Shown: positions 18,166-27,152 of the stretch, one piece after another
Numbering within the stretch: position 1 is the first letter of the stretch
Layout: each line of letters opens with the position of its first letter
Origin: Marimonas arenosa
GTDB lineage: Bacteria > Pseudomonadota > Alphaproteobacteria > Rhodobacterales > Rhodobacteraceae
Reading direction: 5' to 3'
Assembly (NCBI RefSeq): GCF_030848945.1
Contig: NZ_JANHAX010000003.1
Span: forward strand, 592,427-656,426
DNA length: 64,000 nt
Translations under genes and position numbers: made by a program
Notes under the pieces: generated by a model
The model's database searches: none
Told to the model about the DNA's origin: nothing
What the model saw: only the letters and a program-made list of their open reading frames with translations

Positions 18166-18321
18166 ATGAAATATGCTCTTCCTCTCGTTCTCTTTGCCAG
18201 CCCGGCCCTGGCCCATTCCGGGGCGCATCTGCACCCACAGGAGGCAGCACCGTCGATCATGCTGATCGCGTTGTTCGTCATTTTTCTTGGCGGCATGCTG
18301 GCCCATGTGGTGCGCCGGTGA
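18166..18321 (+). CDS. Small exported/membrane protein within the urease operon
   Basis: A 51-aa protein with an N-terminal signal-like helix ([19 protein letters not shown]), a His-rich spacer ([10 protein letters not shown]) and a second hydrophobic helix ([19 protein letters not shown]) ending in basic residues. TGAGGAG directly after ureA gives a good ribosome site, and its end overlaps the ureB start by 4 bases, so it is coupled to the structural genes. The His-rich segment could face the periplasm and bind metal, but that is inference. I do not recognise a named family. Confidence 0.75.
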   Translation: MKYALPLVLFASPALAHSGAHLHPQEAAPSIMLIALFVIFLGGMLAHVVRR

Positions 18322-18626
18322 TCCCGGGAGAAGTTTTCCCCGCAGCCGGTGAGATCATCCTGAATGCAGGCCGGGAGGCGATCACGTTGATGGTGGCCAA
18401 CACCGGCGACCGGCCGGTGCAGGTGGGGTCGCATTACCATTTTGCCGAGGCCAATGCGGGGCTGGCATTCGACCGCGAGGCGGCCCGCGGTATGCGGCTC
18501 GACATCGCGGCGGGGACGGCGGTGCGGTTTGAGCCGGGTCAACGGCGCGAGGTGCGACTGATCCCAATTGGGGGCGCGCGTCGGGTGTTCGGGTTCAACC
18601 AGCAGGTCATGGGCGCGCTCGATTGA
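18318..18626 (+). CDS. ureB: Urease beta subunit UreB
   Basis: A structural urease subunit of 102 aa, normal length. It has the family start [20 protein letters not shown] and the motifs [35 protein letters not shown] and [11 protein letters not shown]. It overlaps the preceding small gene by 4 bases and is followed 79 bases later by the cyclase-family gene. Confidence 0.98.
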   Translation: MIPGEVFPAAGEIILNAGREAITLMVANTGDRPVQVGSHYHFAEANAGLAFDREAARGMRLDIAAGTAVRFEPGQRREVRLIPIGGARRVFGFNQQVMGALD

Positions 18627-18705
18627 CAGGAATCGTGCTAGGATTGTTTTAGCCGGGGCGATGCGTTTCACCGGCGGAAAACAAGACCAAAGGGAGTTTG
18701 AAAAG

Positions 18706-19536
18706 ATGTGCGATATTTGCGTGATGAACGCGGTGAAGGACAAGATGCTGTCGCGGCGTTCTTTCTTGACCGCCGGCGCCGTTGGCGCGGCAGCCACGGC
18801 GATGGGGGCGGGGCTGGGATCCACCACGCCTGCGATGGCCGCGGGCCACGGGACCGTGCATGACATGACCCATACGCTCGATACCGAGTTTCCGACCTTC
18901 GGGGGCGTGCCAGGGATCGGCTATGACAAGGCGTTTGATTTCGCCAAGGATGGCTACAACCTCTACAACCTGTCGCTCAACGAGCATACCGGCACGCATC
19001 TCGATGCCCCCCTGCATTTCTCGGAAGACGGAACGTCGGTCGACGAGATCCCGGTCGAGAACCTTGTCTGCCCGCTTTGCGTGGTCGATATCCGTGCGCG
19101 GGCGGCCGAGGACCGGGACACGCGGCTGACACCAGATGACCTCAAAGCCTGGATCGCCACCAACGGGCCGATCCCCGATGGCGCCTGCGTGGCGATGAAC
19201 TCGGGCTGGGCGGCCAAGACCGGCGGGCCGGAGTTCCGAGGCGCAGATCCGGCGCGTCCCGGGGGTCTGCATTTCCCCGGTTTCCACGTCGAGGCAACAA
19301 AGATGCTGCTGGAGGAGACCAAGGCGGCGGCGATCGCGGTCGACACGCTTTCGCTTGATCACGGGCCAAGTCAGGATTTCGCCACACACTATGCCTGGCT
19401 GCCGGCGGGGCGTTATGGGATCGAGTGTATCGCGGGGCTCGACGATGTGCCGGCTGCCGGGGCGACGCTGGTTGTCGGCGCGCCGAAAGTCGGCGGCGGC
19501 ACCGGTGGGCCGGCCCGCCTCTTCGCGATGGTGTGA
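18706..19536 (+). CDS. Tat-exported cyclase-family (kynurenine formamidase/isatin hydrolase-like) metal hydrolase
   Basis: A hydrolase of about 276 aa. The metal-binding motif EHTGTHLDAPLHF is diagnostic of the cyclase family (formamidases, isatin hydrolase), and SLDHGPSQDFATHYAWL provides the later His residues. The N-terminus carries a twin-arginine signal (LSRRSFLTAGAVGAAATAMGA), so it is exported folded to the periplasm. A CxxC pair (MCDIC) precedes the signal. The ATG at 18706 has AGGGAG 9 bases upstream; an earlier in-frame ATG at 18568 would overlap ureB and is unlikely. It sits between ureB and ureC on the same strand. An amide substrate that yields urea or ammonia is a tempting idea but is not shown by the sequence. 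Confidence 0.85.
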   Translation: MCDICVMNAVKDKMLSRRSFLTAGAVGAAATAMGAGLGSTTPAMAAGHGTVHDMTHTLDTEFPTFGGVPGIGYDKAFDFAKDGYNLYNLSLNEHTGTHLDAPLHFSEDGTSVDEIPVENLVCPLCVVDIRARAAEDRDTRLTPDDLKAWIATNGPIPDGACVAMNSGWAAKTGGPEFRGADPARPGGLHFPGFHVEATKMLLEETKAAAIAVDTLSLDHGPSQDFATHYAWLPAGRYGIECIAGLDDVPAAGATLVVGAPKVGGGTGGPARLFAMV

Positions 19537-19654
19537 CATGCAGGCTTTGTCGAGCCTGTAGAAAAACTTTGGGCCAGCGCGGATGCGCTGGTTCTTGCCC
19601 GGGACGACGAACCGTCCCGCAGGATTTGGAAACCCGTTCGGAGAGCAGAAACAG

Positions 19655-21364
19655 ATGCCCGCCACTCTTCCCCGCGCTGACTATGCAGCGATGTTCGGCC
19701 CCACCGTGGGCGACAGGCTCCGTTTGGCTGACACCGATCTGATCATCGAGGTCGAGCGGGACCTCACCACCTATGGTGAGGAAGTGAAATTCGGCGGCGG
19801 CAAAGTGATCCGCGACGGCATGGGTCAAAGTCAGGCGACGCGGGCCGAGGGCGCGGTCGATACGGTGATCACCAACGCGCTAATCGTCGATCACAGCGGC
19901 ATCTACAAGGCCGATGTCGGGCTGAAGGACGGGCGGATCGCCAAGATCGGCAAGGCCGGCAACCCCGACACCCAGCCCGGCGTCGATATCGTCATCGGGC
20001 CTGGGACCGAGGCAATTGCCGGCGAAGGCCGCATCCTGACTGCCGGGGGGTTCGACAGCCACATCCACTTCATTTGTCCGCAGCAGATCGAGGATGCTCT
20101 GCACTCTGGCCTCACCACGATGTTGGGCGGAGGCACCGGGCCGGCGCATGGCACGCTTGCCACTACCTGCACGCCGGGGCCCTGGCATATCGGGCGGATG
20201 CTGCAGGCCGCAGATGCCTTTTCCATGAACCTCGCTTTTTCCGGCAAGGGCAATGCCTCACTGCCCGCCGCGTTGGAGGAACAGGTACTTGGCGGGGCCT
20301 GCGCCCTGAAATTGCATGAGGACTGGGGGACCACCCCCGGCGCTATTGATTGCTGTCTGTCGGTGGCCGATGCTCTCGATGTTCAAGTGATGATTCACAC
20401 CGATACGTTGAACGAGAGCGGCTTTGTCGAGAACACGGTGAAAGCGATGAAGGGCCGGACGATCCATGCCTTTCATACAGAGGGTGCCGGTGGAGGCCAC
20501 GCCCCGGATATCATCAAGATCTGTGGCGAGGCGCATGTGCTGCCGTCCTCGACCAACCCGACGCGGCCTTTCACGGTCAACACCGTCGAGGAGCATCTCG
20601 ACATGCTGATGGTCTGCCACCATCTCGACAAGTCAATCCCCGAGGACGTCGCTTTTGCGGAAAGCCGCATCCGGCGCGAAACCATCGCCGCCGAGGACAT
20701 CCTGCACGACATGGGGGCGTTTTCGATCATCGCCAGCGATAGTCAGGCCATGGGTCGGGTGGGCGAGGTGCTGATCCGCACCTGGCAGACCGCGGACAAG
20801 ATGAAGAAACAACGGGGCCGGTTGACCGAGGAGCAGGGCGACAACGACAATTTCCGGGTCCGCCGCTATATCGCCAAGTACACGATCAACCCGGCGATCG
20901 CGCATGGCATGGCGCATGAAATCGGATCCATCGAGGAAGGCAAGCGCGCCGACCTGGTGTTGTGGAACCCCGCGTTTTTCGGGGTAAAGCCCGAGATGGT
21001 TCTGATTGGCGGCAGCATTGCGATGGCGCAGATGGGTGACCCCAACGCTTCGATCCCAACACCGCAGCCGGTCTATTCCCGACCGATGTTCGGTGCCTAT
21101 GGCCGTTCGGTCGAGCATTCGGCGGTAACCTTTGTCTCGGCCGCGGCGCAGGACGCCGGTATCGGCGATGCGCTGGGGTTGGCCAAGCGGACGCTGGCGG
21201 TGAAGAACACCCGCAGCATCGGCAAGGCCGACCTGATCCTGAACGACGCGACACCGCAGATCGAGGTCAATCCCGAGACCTATGAGGTGCGCGCCGATGG
21301 CGAGCTTTTGACCTGCCAGCCGGCACAGGAGTTGCCGATGGCACAACGCTACTTCCTGTTCTGA
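19655..21364 (+). CDS. ureC: Urease alpha subunit UreC (catalytic)
   Basis: The catalytic nickel subunit, 569 aa, which hydrolyses urea to ammonia and carbamate. All active-site elements are present: metal histidines in [10 protein letters not shown], the carbamylated lysine in [10 protein letters not shown], histidines in [10 protein letters not shown] and [14 protein letters not shown], the flap [20 protein letters not shown] and the aspartate in [11 protein letters not shown]. The ATG at 19655 gives the standard N-terminus [20 protein letters not shown]; the frame could extend to 19583 without support. It follows the inserted cyclase gene by 118 bases. Confidence 0.99.
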   Translation: MPATLPRADYAAMFGPTVGDRLRLADTDLIIEVERDLTTYGEEVKFGGGKVIRDGMGQSQATRAEGAVDTVITNALIVDHSGIYKADVGLKDGRIAKIGKAGNPDTQPGVDIVIGPGTEAIAGEGRILTAGGFDSHIHFICPQQIEDALHSGLTTMLGGGTGPAHGTLATTCTPGPWHIGRMLQAADAFSMNLAFSGKGNASLPAALEEQVLGGACALKLHEDWGTTPGAIDCCLSVADALDVQVMIHTDTLNESGFVENTVKAMKGRTIHAFHTEGAGGGHAPDIIKICGEAHVLPSSTNPTRPFTVNTVEEHLDMLMVCHHLDKSIPEDVAFAESRIRRETIAAEDILHDMGAFSIIASDSQAMGRVGEVLIRTWQTADKMKKQRGRLTEEQGDNDNFRVRRYIAKYTINPAIAHGMAHEIGSIEEGKRADLVLWNPAFFGVKPEMVLIGGSIAMAQMGDPNASIPTPQPVYSRPMFGAYGRSVEHSAVTFVSAAAQDAGIGDALGLAKRTLAVKNTRSIGKADLILNDATPQIEVNPETYEVRADGELLTCQPAQELPMAQRYFLF

Positions 21365-21374
21365 GGGGGACCGA

Positions 21375-21812
21375 ATGAGCTTACCAACTGCTCGCAGTGT
21401 GAAACACAGTCACTACGGCGATGACCGTGTCCGGCTGACCTATGACGAGCGATTTCTCCGCCGCAAGGTCCTGACCGCGGTGAGCGGAGAGCGCTTTGTG
21501 GTCGATCTCGAACGCACCACGTCGCTTGGTTCTGGCGATGCACTTGCACTTGAAGACGGGCGGCTGATCTCGGTTGTGCCGGCCGAAGAGGACCTGCTGG
21601 AGGTGACCGGTGACCTGACGCGGCTGGCCTGGCATATCGGCAACCGGCACATGCCCTGCCAGATCGAGTCCGGGCGCCTGCTGATCCAGCGTGACCACGT
21701 GATCCAGGAAATGCTGGAAAAACTGGGTGCCGGGTTGCGTATGGTGTGCGAGCCCTTCACGCCCGAGGGCGGGGCGTATGGCCATGGACGCACCCACTCC
21801 CATGCCCACTAG
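21375..21812 (+). CDS. ureE: Urease accessory nickel metallochaperone UreE
   Basis: A 145-aa nickel chaperone that feeds UreG. It has the UreE N-terminal peptide-binding fold (DRVRLTYDERFLRRKVL) and the metal-binding domain with LAWHIGNRHMPCQIE and DHVIQEMLEKLGA. The C-terminus is a short His-rich tail (HGRTHSHAH), a typical extra nickel site. It starts 10 bases after ureC and overlaps ureF. Confidence 0.96.
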   Translation: MSLPTARSVKHSHYGDDRVRLTYDERFLRRKVLTAVSGERFVVDLERTTSLGSGDALALEDGRLISVVPAEEDLLEVTGDLTRLAWHIGNRHMPCQIESGRLLIQRDHVIQEMLEKLGAGLRMVCEPFTPEGGAYGHGRTHSHAH

Positions 21813-22449
21813 CATCGGCTTTCTGACACTCAGCCAATGGCTGTCGCCCGCCTATCCGGTGGGTGCCTTCGCCTACAGCCATGGGCTGGAGGCGGCGGTG
21901 GATCGGGGGTGGGTGCGTGATGGCGAGGCGCTGGAACACTGGCTGGAGGACGTCCTTTTGCATGGTACGGGGCGGTCGGATGCGCTGCTCCTTGCGGCGG
22001 CTTTTCATGCCGCAACCGACCAAGACCTCGCCGAGATCGACGCCACCGCACGGGCCTTTGCGGCGTCGCGAGAGCGGCTGCTGGAGACCGAGCAGATGGG
22101 GGCAGCGTTCTGCGCCGTCACGGCGGCAGTGTGGGCGGCGGATTTGCAGGGGTTGACCTATCCGGTGGCGCTGGGCCGTGCAGCGCGGTCAGAAGAGATC
22201 CCGTTGAAGCTGACAGCGACGATTTACCTGCAAGCCTTCCTGTCCAATCTGATCGCGGCAGGGCAGCGCCTGTTGCCGGTGGGGCAGACCGCGGCGCAGG
22301 CGATGCTGCGCCGTTTGACCCCCCTTTGCGCGGACGTGGCCGACGAGACAAACGACGGCGATCTGGAACGGCTGTCCGGCAGCGCCTTCCTGTCGGACAT
22401 CGCGTCGATGAAACATGAGACCCAGTATTCGAGGATATTCCGCACATGA
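21784..22449 (+). CDS. ureF: Urease accessory protein UreF
   Basis: Part of the UreDFG activation complex. From the ATG at 21784 it is 221 aa; ATGs at 21778 and 21802 are alternatives, and the frame extends to 21727 inside ureE. Family motifs: [23 protein letters not shown] and the [28 protein letters not shown] C-terminal region (shown in parts). It overlaps ureE by about 29 bases and ureG by 4. Confidence 0.96.
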   Translation: MDAPTPMPTSIGFLTLSQWLSPAYPVGAFAYSHGLEAAVDRGWVRDGEALEHWLEDVLLHGTGRSDALLLAAAFHAATDQDLAEIDATARAFAASRERLLETEQMGAAFCAVTAAVWAADLQGLTYPVALGRAARSEEIPLKLTATIYLQAFLSNLIAAGQRLLPVGQTAAQAMLRRLTPLCADVADETNDGDLERLSGSAFLSDIASMKHETQYSRIFRT

Positions 22450-23057
22450 CGAGTCCGAACGGCCCCCTGCGCATCGGGATCGGCGGCCCCGTGGGCGCCG
22501 GCAAGACCACGCTGACGGCGGCACTCTGCGAGGCGTTCCGCGACAGCCGTTCGGTGGGCGTGATCACCAACGACATTTACACGCAGGAAGATGCCGAGGC
22601 ATTGATGCGGATGCAGGTGCTGCCGCTCGACCGGATCATCGGGGTGGAAACCGGGGGTTGCCCGCACACGGCGATCCGCGAGGATGCCTCGATCAACCTT
22701 GCCGCCGTGGCCGAAATGGAGGCGCGTCATCCCGAGGTCGAGGTTGTGTTCATCGAATCCGGCGGCGACAACCTGTCGGCCACGTTCAGCCCGGAACTGG
22801 CGGATCTGACGATTTATGTGATTGACGTCGCTGCGGGTGAAGAGATCCCGCGCAAGGGCGGCCCGGCAATCACTCGTTCGGATATCCTGATCATCAACAA
22901 GACCGACCTGGCGCCGTATGTCGGAGCCGATCTGGAAGTAATGCGGCGCGACTCGGAGCGGATGCGTGGCGGCAAGCCTTTCGTCTTCTCCAACCTGCGC
23001 GCGCGCGAAGGCGTGAACGATATCAAGGCGTTGATCACGGAGATCGGGGCCGTCTGA
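22446..23057 (+). CDS. ureG: Urease accessory GTPase UreG
   Basis: A SIMIBI-class GTPase of 203 aa that drives nickel insertion. It has the P-loop [11 protein letters not shown], the metal-binding CPH ([15 protein letters not shown]), FIESGGDNL and the base-specificity motif [14 protein letters not shown]. It is the last gene of the operon and ends 8 bases from the end of the convergent anbu gene. Confidence 0.98.
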   Translation: MTSPNGPLRIGIGGPVGAGKTTLTAALCEAFRDSRSVGVITNDIYTQEDAEALMRMQVLPLDRIIGVETGGCPHTAIREDASINLAAVAEMEARHPEVEVVFIESGGDNLSATFSPELADLTIYVIDVAAGEEIPRKGGPAITRSDILIINKTDLAPYVGADLEVMRRDSERMRGGKPFVFSNLRAREGVNDIKALITEIGAV

Positions 23058-23065
23058 CGGCTGAG

Positions 23066-23797
23066 TCAGAGGTGGAAGTCTGGAAGGCTGTCGAGCGCTT
23101 CTTTCAGCGCGTCGCCCCAGCCTTTTGCGATGGTCTGGAAGTAGGCGTCGTCGCCTTCGACCCGACCGTTAGGGCCGATGCAGAGCGAGTCGTTCTCGTA
23201 GAGATGGAAGTCAAAGGGTGCTCCGACCGAGAGGTTGGCCTTGACCGTCGAGTCGAAGCTGACGAGCAGCAGCTTCATCGCGGTCTCGAAGCTCATCTTC
23301 GGGTCATAGGCGCGCACCAGGATCGGACGGCCATACTTGGTTTCGCCGACCTGGAAGAATGGTGTGTCGCGCCCGGCCTCGATGAAATTGCCTTCGGGAT
23401 AGATCAGGAACATCCGTGGCGGGCCGCCGGCGATCTGGCCACCGAGGATCAACGTGGCCTGAAAGGCGCTGTCGGCCTGCTGACCAGCCTCGCGGTGCTC
23501 GTCGATCACCTCGCGTAGGGTGTCGGCGACGAGCCTTGCCGCCTGGAACATCGAGGGCACCGCCAGCAGCGAGGGTTCGCGCTCTTCTCGTGACTTGGTG
23601 CGCTCATCAAGCAGGCTGACCACGGCCTGAGTGGTCGCCAGGTTGCCCGAGGACAAGAGGGTGAGTACGCGGTCGCCCTTGTGTTCCCACGTGGTCATTT
23701 TCTTGAAGGTCGAAATGTTGTCCAGCCCGGCATTGGTGCGGGTGTCTGACATGAAGACCAACCCCGCATCAAGCATCATTCCCACGCAGTATGTCAT
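23066..23797 (-). CDS. Anbu (ancestral beta subunit) proteasome-like Ntn hydrolase
   Basis: A 243-aa member of the proteasome/HslV superfamily known as Anbu or BPH. After removal of Met the N-terminus is Thr (TYCVGMMLDAGLVFMSDTR), with Asp17 and Lys31/32 in mature numbering as expected for the Thr1-Asp-Lys catalytic set. It is full length for Anbu. The genes before it (transglutaminase, alpha-E, ATP-grasp) are the established Anbu partners, usually proposed to make and process a peptide-like product or tag. It ends the operon and converges with ureG. The natural substrate is unknown. Confidence 0.93.
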   Translation of the reverse strand: MTYCVGMMLDAGLVFMSDTRTNAGLDNISTFKKMTTWEHKGDRVLTLLSSGNLATTQAVVSLLDERTKSREEREPSLLAVPSMFQAARLVADTLREVIDEHREAGQQADSAFQATLILGGQIAGGPPRMFLIYPEGNFIEAGRDTPFFQVGETKYGRPILVRAYDPKMSFETAMKLLLVSFDSTVKANLSVGAPFDFHLYENDSLCIGPNGRVEGDDAYFQTIAKGWGDALKEALDSLPDFHL

Positions 23798-23804
23798 CCA
23801 CGCC

Positions 23805-24602
23805 TCATTGCTGCGCTACGTCGATCTGGACCTCGAGCAGCTCGCCCGCGCCACCGATCCGGGTGCCAGATACAGGCGCGGCATCAGAATAGTCCAGCCC
23901 TGTTGCGACGCGCACGTAGCGGGCGTCGGGAGAAATACCATTTGACACGTCGAAGCCGACCCAGCCCAGGCCTTCGACATGGGCCTCGACCCAGGCGTGC
24001 ATGGCCTCCTGCGCGATCCGGTCGTTCAGCATCAGGTAGCCCGACACATAGCGCGCCGGGATGCCCATTTTGCGGGCGCAGGCGATGAAGACATGGGCGT
24101 GATCCTGGCAGACCCCGCGGCCGGCTTCGATGGCGTCTTCTGCGGTCCAGTTGGGTTGGGAGGTGCCGACCTCGTAGCTGATGGCCTCACCGATCCGGAC
24201 CGAGATATCATGGAGCATGTCGAGTATCGAAGTCGTGTCGAGCCCGTGCACCAACTCGCGGACGCCAGCGCGGGCCTCGGTCCGCGGTGTGGGCTTAGCA
24301 TAGAGCCAGAGTGGCGCCGGCCCGCGATGACGACCGACGACGCCATGCGTATCGGTGAGTTCGACTGTGCCTTCCGAGACAAGCTCGAGCGCCGTGGCGT
24401 TGCGATCGATGCTGATCAACTCGACGACGTTATGATGGTGGTCTTCGAAGCTGAGTTCCTTTCGTCCGCCGGTGATGTTGGTGCGCCAGTCGAGCACATG
24501 CTGCTGGTGCGAATTCTTCGGGGTCTTGCGCAGTTGCTGGAGAGCGTAGGTTACAGGCTCTTCGAAGCTGTAGCGCGTCGTATGTTTTATTTTCAGCTGC
24601 AT
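23805..24602 (-). CDS. Transglutaminase-like cysteine protease/amidase of the Anbu operon
   Basis: A 265-aa cytoplasmic protein. An N-terminal beta domain (HTTRYSFEEPVTYALQQLR) precedes the transglutaminase-like core with catalytic Cys (GRGVCQDHAHVFIACARKMG), His (MHAWVEAHVEGLGW) and Asp (VGFDVSNG). The family usually hydrolyses or transfers peptide amide bonds. It sits between the alpha-E gene (3-base gap) and anbu (7 bases). Confidence 0.92.
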   Translation of the reverse strand: MQLKIKHTTRYSFEEPVTYALQQLRKTPKNSHQQHVLDWRTNITGGRKELSFEDHHHNVVELISIDRNATALELVSEGTVELTDTHGVVGRHRGPAPLWLYAKPTPRTEARAGVRELVHGLDTTSILDMLHDISVRIGEAISYEVGTSQPNWTAEDAIEAGRGVCQDHAHVFIACARKMGIPARYVSGYLMLNDRIAQEAMHAWVEAHVEGLGWVGFDVSNGISPDARYVRVATGLDYSDAAPVSGTRIGGAGELLEVQIDVAQQ

Positions 24603-24605
24603 GCG

Positions 24606-25547
24606 TCACTCATAGAAGCGGAAATCCTGTTCGATCTGTCGGGCGAGGTCGGCCAGCAGAGACAGCGTTTTCTGGATGAATTCGTGCAGGCCATAGTCGA
24701 ACACCTCCGCGATGTCGTGGGACAGGTAATTGGTTTCGATATGTGCCACCAATTTTTGTGAGTCACAGGGTTTCGACACACGAGCATTGAGATAGCGCAG
24801 GTTGTCCTTCAGCTTGCTGACGCAGAAGGCCAGGCTGCGGGGCATGCGCTTGTCGAAAATCAGGAAATGGGCGATTTCCTGCGGGCCCCCTTCGGCGCCG
24901 TATTCCATGCGGAAGCCGCCCCGGGCCGAGACCGAGCGCAGGATGCTTTCCCATTGCACGTTGTCGATCGAACTGCCGACCGCGCTGACCGATGGCAGCA
25001 GGACGTAATATTTCACGTCGAGAATGCGGGCCGTATTGTCGGCACGTTCCAGGAAAGTGCCGATGCGCAGGAAATCGTAGATGTCGTTGCGCAGCATCGT
25101 GCCGTTCACCATGCCGCGGACCAGGGCAGTGTTTTGCCGGATCGTGCGCAACACCGCTGGCAGATCGCGTTCGATCACCTTTCGTCCCAGCGTGTCCTTT
25201 GACATCATGTAGGTGGCGTTGATCGCCTCCCAGACCTCGCCGGTGATTGCCGTGCGCACCAGCCGGGCGTTCTGCCGGGCGGCAGAGATGCAGGACTGGA
25301 TCGACGAGGAGTTGTCGCGGTCACGCAACAGCCAGTTCAAGGCGGCATCCTTGGTGACGGTGTTATGCGAGGCCTGAAAGCCCGTCAAAGCCCCGGCCGA
25401 TTGCAGGACCGAGACCCATTCCTCGTCGGAATTGCCGAGGCGAGTGAGGCCGATCCTCTGCCCGGTTTCGATCAGACGGGCGGTGTTCTCGGCCCGCTCG
25501 AGATAGCGGGACATCCAGAAGAGGCCGTTGGCGGTTTTCCCCAGCAT
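24606..25547 (-). CDS. Alpha-E domain protein of the Anbu operon
   Basis: A mostly helical protein of about 313 aa. It opens with MLGKTANGLFWMSRYLERAE, the hallmark start of alpha-E proteins, and continues with repeated helices containing YMMSKDTLGRKVIERDL and FLERADNTARILDVKYY. Alpha-E proteins are always linked to the circularly permuted ATP-grasp ligases and the transglutaminase; their role is unproven. The ATG at 25547 lies 4 bases after the ATP-grasp stop and is preferred over an upstream extension to 25589. Confidence 0.92.
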   Translation of the reverse strand: MLGKTANGLFWMSRYLERAENTARLIETGQRIGLTRLGNSDEEWVSVLQSAGALTGFQASHNTVTKDAALNWLLRDRDNSSSIQSCISAARQNARLVRTAITGEVWEAINATYMMSKDTLGRKVIERDLPAVLRTIRQNTALVRGMVNGTMLRNDIYDFLRIGTFLERADNTARILDVKYYVLLPSVSAVGSSIDNVQWESILRSVSARGGFRMEYGAEGGPQEIAHFLIFDKRMPRSLAFCVSKLKDNLRYLNARVSKPCDSQKLVAHIETNYLSHDIAEVFDYGLHEFIQKTLSLLADLARQIEQDFRFYE

Positions 25548-25551
25548 GACG

Positions 25552-26976
25552 TCAGTCCTCCAGCACCCAGGTGTCCTTGGTGCCACCACCCTGCGATGAG
25601 TTCACCACCAAAGACCCCTTCTTCAGCGCCACGCGTGTCAGCCCTCCGGGCGTGACATGGATTTTTCCCGGGCTGACGAGCACGAAAGGACGCAGATCGA
25701 CATGCCGTGGGCTGAGCCCTGCGCGCGAAAAGATCGGGACGGTCGACAGGCTAAGTGTCGGCTGGGCGATGTAGTTTCCGGGCCGTGCGTTGAGTTTGCG
25801 ACGGAAGGCAGCGATGTCCTTCTTGCTGGCGGTCGGGCCGATCAGCATGCCGTAGCCGCCCGAGCCGTGGACTTCCTTGACCACCAGTTCCTCGAGATTG
25901 TCGAGCACATAGGCGAGCGCCTCGGGCTCGGAACAGCGCCAGGTCTGCACGTTCTTGAGAAGCGGCCTCTCGCCGGTATAGAATTCGACGATCTCGGGCA
26001 TATAGCTGTAGATCGCCTTGTCATCGGCGATGCCGGTGCCGGGGGCGTTGGCGACGGTGATGTTGCCGGCACGGTAAACATCCATGATGCCGGGCACGCC
26101 CAGCGCGCTTTCGGGGTTGAAGTTGAGCGGATCGAGGAAATCGTCGTCGACCCGCCGGTAAAGTACATCGATCGGTTTGTAGCCACAGGTGGTGCGCATG
26201 GCGACGCGACCGTCGACGACCCGCAGGTCGTGACCTTCGACCAGCTCAACCCCCATCTGGTCGGCCAGGAAGGCATGTTCGAAATAGGCCGAGTTGTAGA
26301 TCCCGGGTGTGAGCACAGCGACGACGGGGTCGCCGGAAGCGCTCTCAGGCGCGCAGGCGGCCAGGGAGCGGCGCAGGTTGGCCGGGTAGTTCTGCACCGA
26401 CTGCACCCGATTTTGCGAGAACAGCTCCGGGAACATCTGGAGCATGGTCTCGCGGTTTTCCAGCATGTAGCTGACGCCCGACGGCGTGCGGGCGTTGTCT
26501 TCGAGCACAAAAAATTCGCCCGGGCCGGTGCGCACAAGGTCGATGCCGACGATGTGGGTATAGACGCCGCCCGGGGGTTCGACCCCGATCATGTGCGGCA
26601 GGAAGGCGTCGTTGTGGCTGATCATCTTTTCCGGGATACGTCCGGCCTTCACGATCTCTTGCTTGTGGTAGATGTCGTGGAGGAAGGCGTTGATGGCGCG
26701 AACCCGTTGTTCGATGCCGCGCGACAGGCGATACCACTCGGCGCCCGAAATGATCCTGGGAATGATGTCGAATGGAATGAGCCTTTCTTCGGCCTCGGCC
26801 TTGCCATAGACGTTGAAGGTGATGCCGGTGAGGCGGAACAGCTCGTCGGCGTCGCGCTGTTTGGCGCGCAGGCGGGCGGGGTCTTCCTGGTCGAACCAGG
26901 AATGGAAGTCACGATAGGGCTCGCGCAGCGCGCCGTCCGTGCCCCACATCTCATCGAATATGTCCGTTGTGGTCAT
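25552..26976 (-). CDS. Circularly permuted type 2 ATP-grasp ligase of the Anbu operon
   Basis: A predicted peptide or amide ligase of about 474 aa. Motifs of the permuted ATP-grasp family: [20 protein letters not shown] in parts, [32 protein letters not shown] in parts, and the glycine-rich [13 protein letters not shown] with VVKEV before it. These ligases are thought to build an amino-acid conjugate that the transglutaminase or Anbu acts on. The ATG at 26976 matches the family start [12 protein letters not shown]; an in-frame start at 27033 adds a Cys/Trp-rich stretch that looks non-coding. First gene of the operon. Confidence 0.92.
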   Translation of the reverse strand: [474 protein letters not shown]

Positions 26977-27152
26977 AGCTATCGTCCCGCTCTGATCCGC
27001 CCAAGAACAGCATGGCCCGTGGGCGAAGACCATTCAAGTTCGGTATTGATCGTGTGGGCGATCGGAACGCCGCCCAAATTTGCACCGCGGCGTCCAGATA
27101 TGCAGCAACTCCACGCTGATTTGACACTCCGGCATCGGGGGCCGCGGCGCAT

